Positions 5,782 to 6,547 of a DNA stretch of 6,547 bases are shown here, in pieces. Position numbers and translations under genes: made by a program. Numbering within the stretch: position 1 is the stretch's first letter; every line of letters starts with the position of its first letter. Source of the stretch: Campylobacteraceae bacterium (GTDB taxonomy: Bacteria > Campylobacterota > Campylobacteria > Campylobacterales > Sulfurovaceae); contig JALSHP010000020.1 in assembly GCA_026982175.1 (NCBI GenBank), positions 1 to 6,547 on the forward strand, read 5' to 3'. Below the pieces are notes generated by a model. That model did no database searches. It was not told the origin of the DNA and was given only the letters and a program-made list of their open reading frames with translations.

Positions 5782-5815
5782 TCCATTAATATTTTGGTTT
5801 AAGAAATAACCATAT

Positions 5816-5820
5816 AAGGG
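5816..5820 (+). promoter_or_regulatory. Ribosome binding site that fixes the metH TTG start
   Basis: AAGGG ends 7 nt before TTG at 5828-5830. The reading frame is closed upstream by TAA at 5807-5809, and the first in-frame ATG lies well inside the conserved barrel, so TTG is the only sensible start with a matching site. Confidence 0.75.
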
Positions 5821-5827
5821 CAGAATT

Positions 5828-6547
5828 TTGGCAACAACGACAAAAATAATTAAACAACTATTAGAACAACGCATATTGGTTATAGATGGTGCAACAGGTA
5901 CACAGATTCAAAACTTAGAAATTCCACAAACAGCGTGGTTAGATGACAAAGGCATAGACCAAGAGGGGTGTAACGAACTACTTAATGCCACAGCTCCTGA
6001 ACTGATGCGTGAAGTTCATTATGGCTATGCTAAAGCTGGAGCAGATATTATTAAAACCAATACCTTTGGAGCGATGCCTTGGGTGCTTGATGAGTACGAT
6101 ATGGGTGAACGTGCTTATGAACTTTCCAAAGCTGGAGCAGAGATAGTCAAAGAGGTTTGTAATGAGTTTTCTACCCCTGAAAAACCTCGATTTGTGTTAG
6201 GCTCTATTGGACCTGGTACCAAACTTCCAAGTCTTGGACACATTCATTACGATGAGATGTATGAAGGCTATAAGATTACAGCAGAAGGACTCATTGACGG
6301 TGGTTGTGACATCTTTATGTTAGAGACTTGTCAAGACCCTTTACAGATAAAAGCAGCCCTTCACGCTTGTCAAGATGCCAATGAAGCCAAAGGGGTAGAA
6401 CTCCCTATTATGGTCTCGGTGACCATTGAGCTAAGTGGGTCGATGTTGATTGGAACAGATGCCACAACCATTGTGACCATTTTAGAGCCGTTTGATATTC
6501 TCTCTTTGGGTTTCAACTGTGGAACGGGACCCGACCAAGTTAAAAAG
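5828..6547 (+). CDS. metH: Cobalamin-dependent methionine synthase, N-terminal homocysteine-binding domain (partial)
   Basis: The first 240 codons of a gene that runs off the right edge; full-length MetH is about 1,150-1,250 residues. It transfers a methyl group from methyl-tetrahydrofolate to homocysteine through methyl-cobalamin in the cytoplasm. What is visible is most of the homocysteine-binding TIM barrel: DGATGTQIQ (20-28), the GCNELLNAT segment, KTNTFGA (76-82), GSIGPGTKLPS (from 125), MLETCQD (164-170), and GFNCGTGPDQV, where Cys231 is the first of three expected zinc-binding cysteines; the later CC pair lies outside the window. Start is TTG with AAGGG 7 nt upstream. A stand-alone homocysteine methyltransferase such as MmuM or BhmT is less likely, because NELLNATAPE and the G-F-N-C-G-T-G-P form are MetH-like, but only the missing C-terminus would prove it. 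Confidence 0.93.
   Translation, partial: MATTTKIIKQLLEQRILVIDGATGTQIQNLEIPQTAWLDDKGIDQEGCNELLNATAPELMREVHYGYAKAGADIIKTNTFGAMPWVLDEYDMGERAYELSKAGAEIVKEVCNEFSTPEKPRFVLGSIGPGTKLPSLGHIHYDEMYEGYKITAEGLIDGGCDIFMLETCQDPLQIKAALHACQDANEAKGVELPIMVSVTIELSGSMLIGTDATTIVTILEPFDILSLGFNCGTGPDQVKK

Noticed and set aside
5669..5827. Cobalamin or SAM riboswitch upstream of metH
   Set aside because: The proposed leader is about 40 nt and the whole divergent gap is 159 bp and shared with another promoter; no B12-box-like or long stem structure is seen.
1..6547. CRISPR array, tRNA/rRNA gene, insertion sequence, prophage or toxin-antitoxin system
   Set aside because: No regularly spaced repeats, no tRNA-like cloverleaf noticed, no transposase or integrase motifs, and nearly all DNA is accounted for by housekeeping or envelope genes.

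Overview
The window looks like chromosome from a Campylobacterota bacterium of the Sulfurimonas/Sulfurovum/Arcobacter type; the genus cannot be settled by eye. The reasons are low GC, extremely AT-rich intergenic DNA, promoters that rest on an extended -10 box with no clear -35, and the run mltD-like / SPOR lipoprotein / hisB / kdsC / lptC. No RNA gene, CRISPR array, insertion sequence or prophage gene is visible.

Left end, minus strand (1-1182): an export operon starting with an ABC-exporter membrane domain that carries no ATPase domain. It overlaps by 8 nt the start of a HlyD-type membrane fusion protein that runs off the window. The ATPase and any outer-membrane partner must be encoded elsewhere, plausibly just beyond base 1.

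A 190-bp, very AT-rich divergent intergenic region (1183-1372) follows. It holds a promoter for each direction, a perfect 16-bp palindrome and a 12-nt direct repeat.

Plus strand 1373-4350: a tightly packed cell-envelope operon. It encodes a secreted MltD-like lytic transglycosylase, a lipoprotein with a C-terminal SPOR (glycan-binding) domain, histidine-biosynthetic HisB with its own likely internal promoter, the Kdo-8-phosphate phosphatase KdsC, and a short LptC-like LPS-transport protein. The last three genes overlap end to start (4 and 10 nt), which suggests translational coupling. The peptidoglycan genes and the Kdo/LPS genes serve the same envelope; HisB is the metabolic outlier.

Minus strand 4337-5668: a lipoprotein with SH3-like domains and an NlpC/P60 cysteine peptidase domain, converging on lptC. 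The two reading frames overlap tail to tail by 14 nt inside a perfect 16-bp palindrome, so both proteins end in the same codons, Ile-Thr-Leu-Glu-stop. This gene's -10 box lies so close to its ATG that the mRNA may be leaderless.

Right end, plus strand 5828-6547: the first 240 codons of cobalamin-dependent methionine synthase (metH), beginning at a TTG codon, divergent from the NlpC/P60 gene.

Most of the window is ordinary housekeeping and envelope biology. The points most worth a second look are the palindromic shared gene end, the ATPase-less exporter half, the shortened LptC, the SPOR lipoprotein with no recognisable catalytic domain, and the possible leaderless start plus G7 tract in the peptidase gene.
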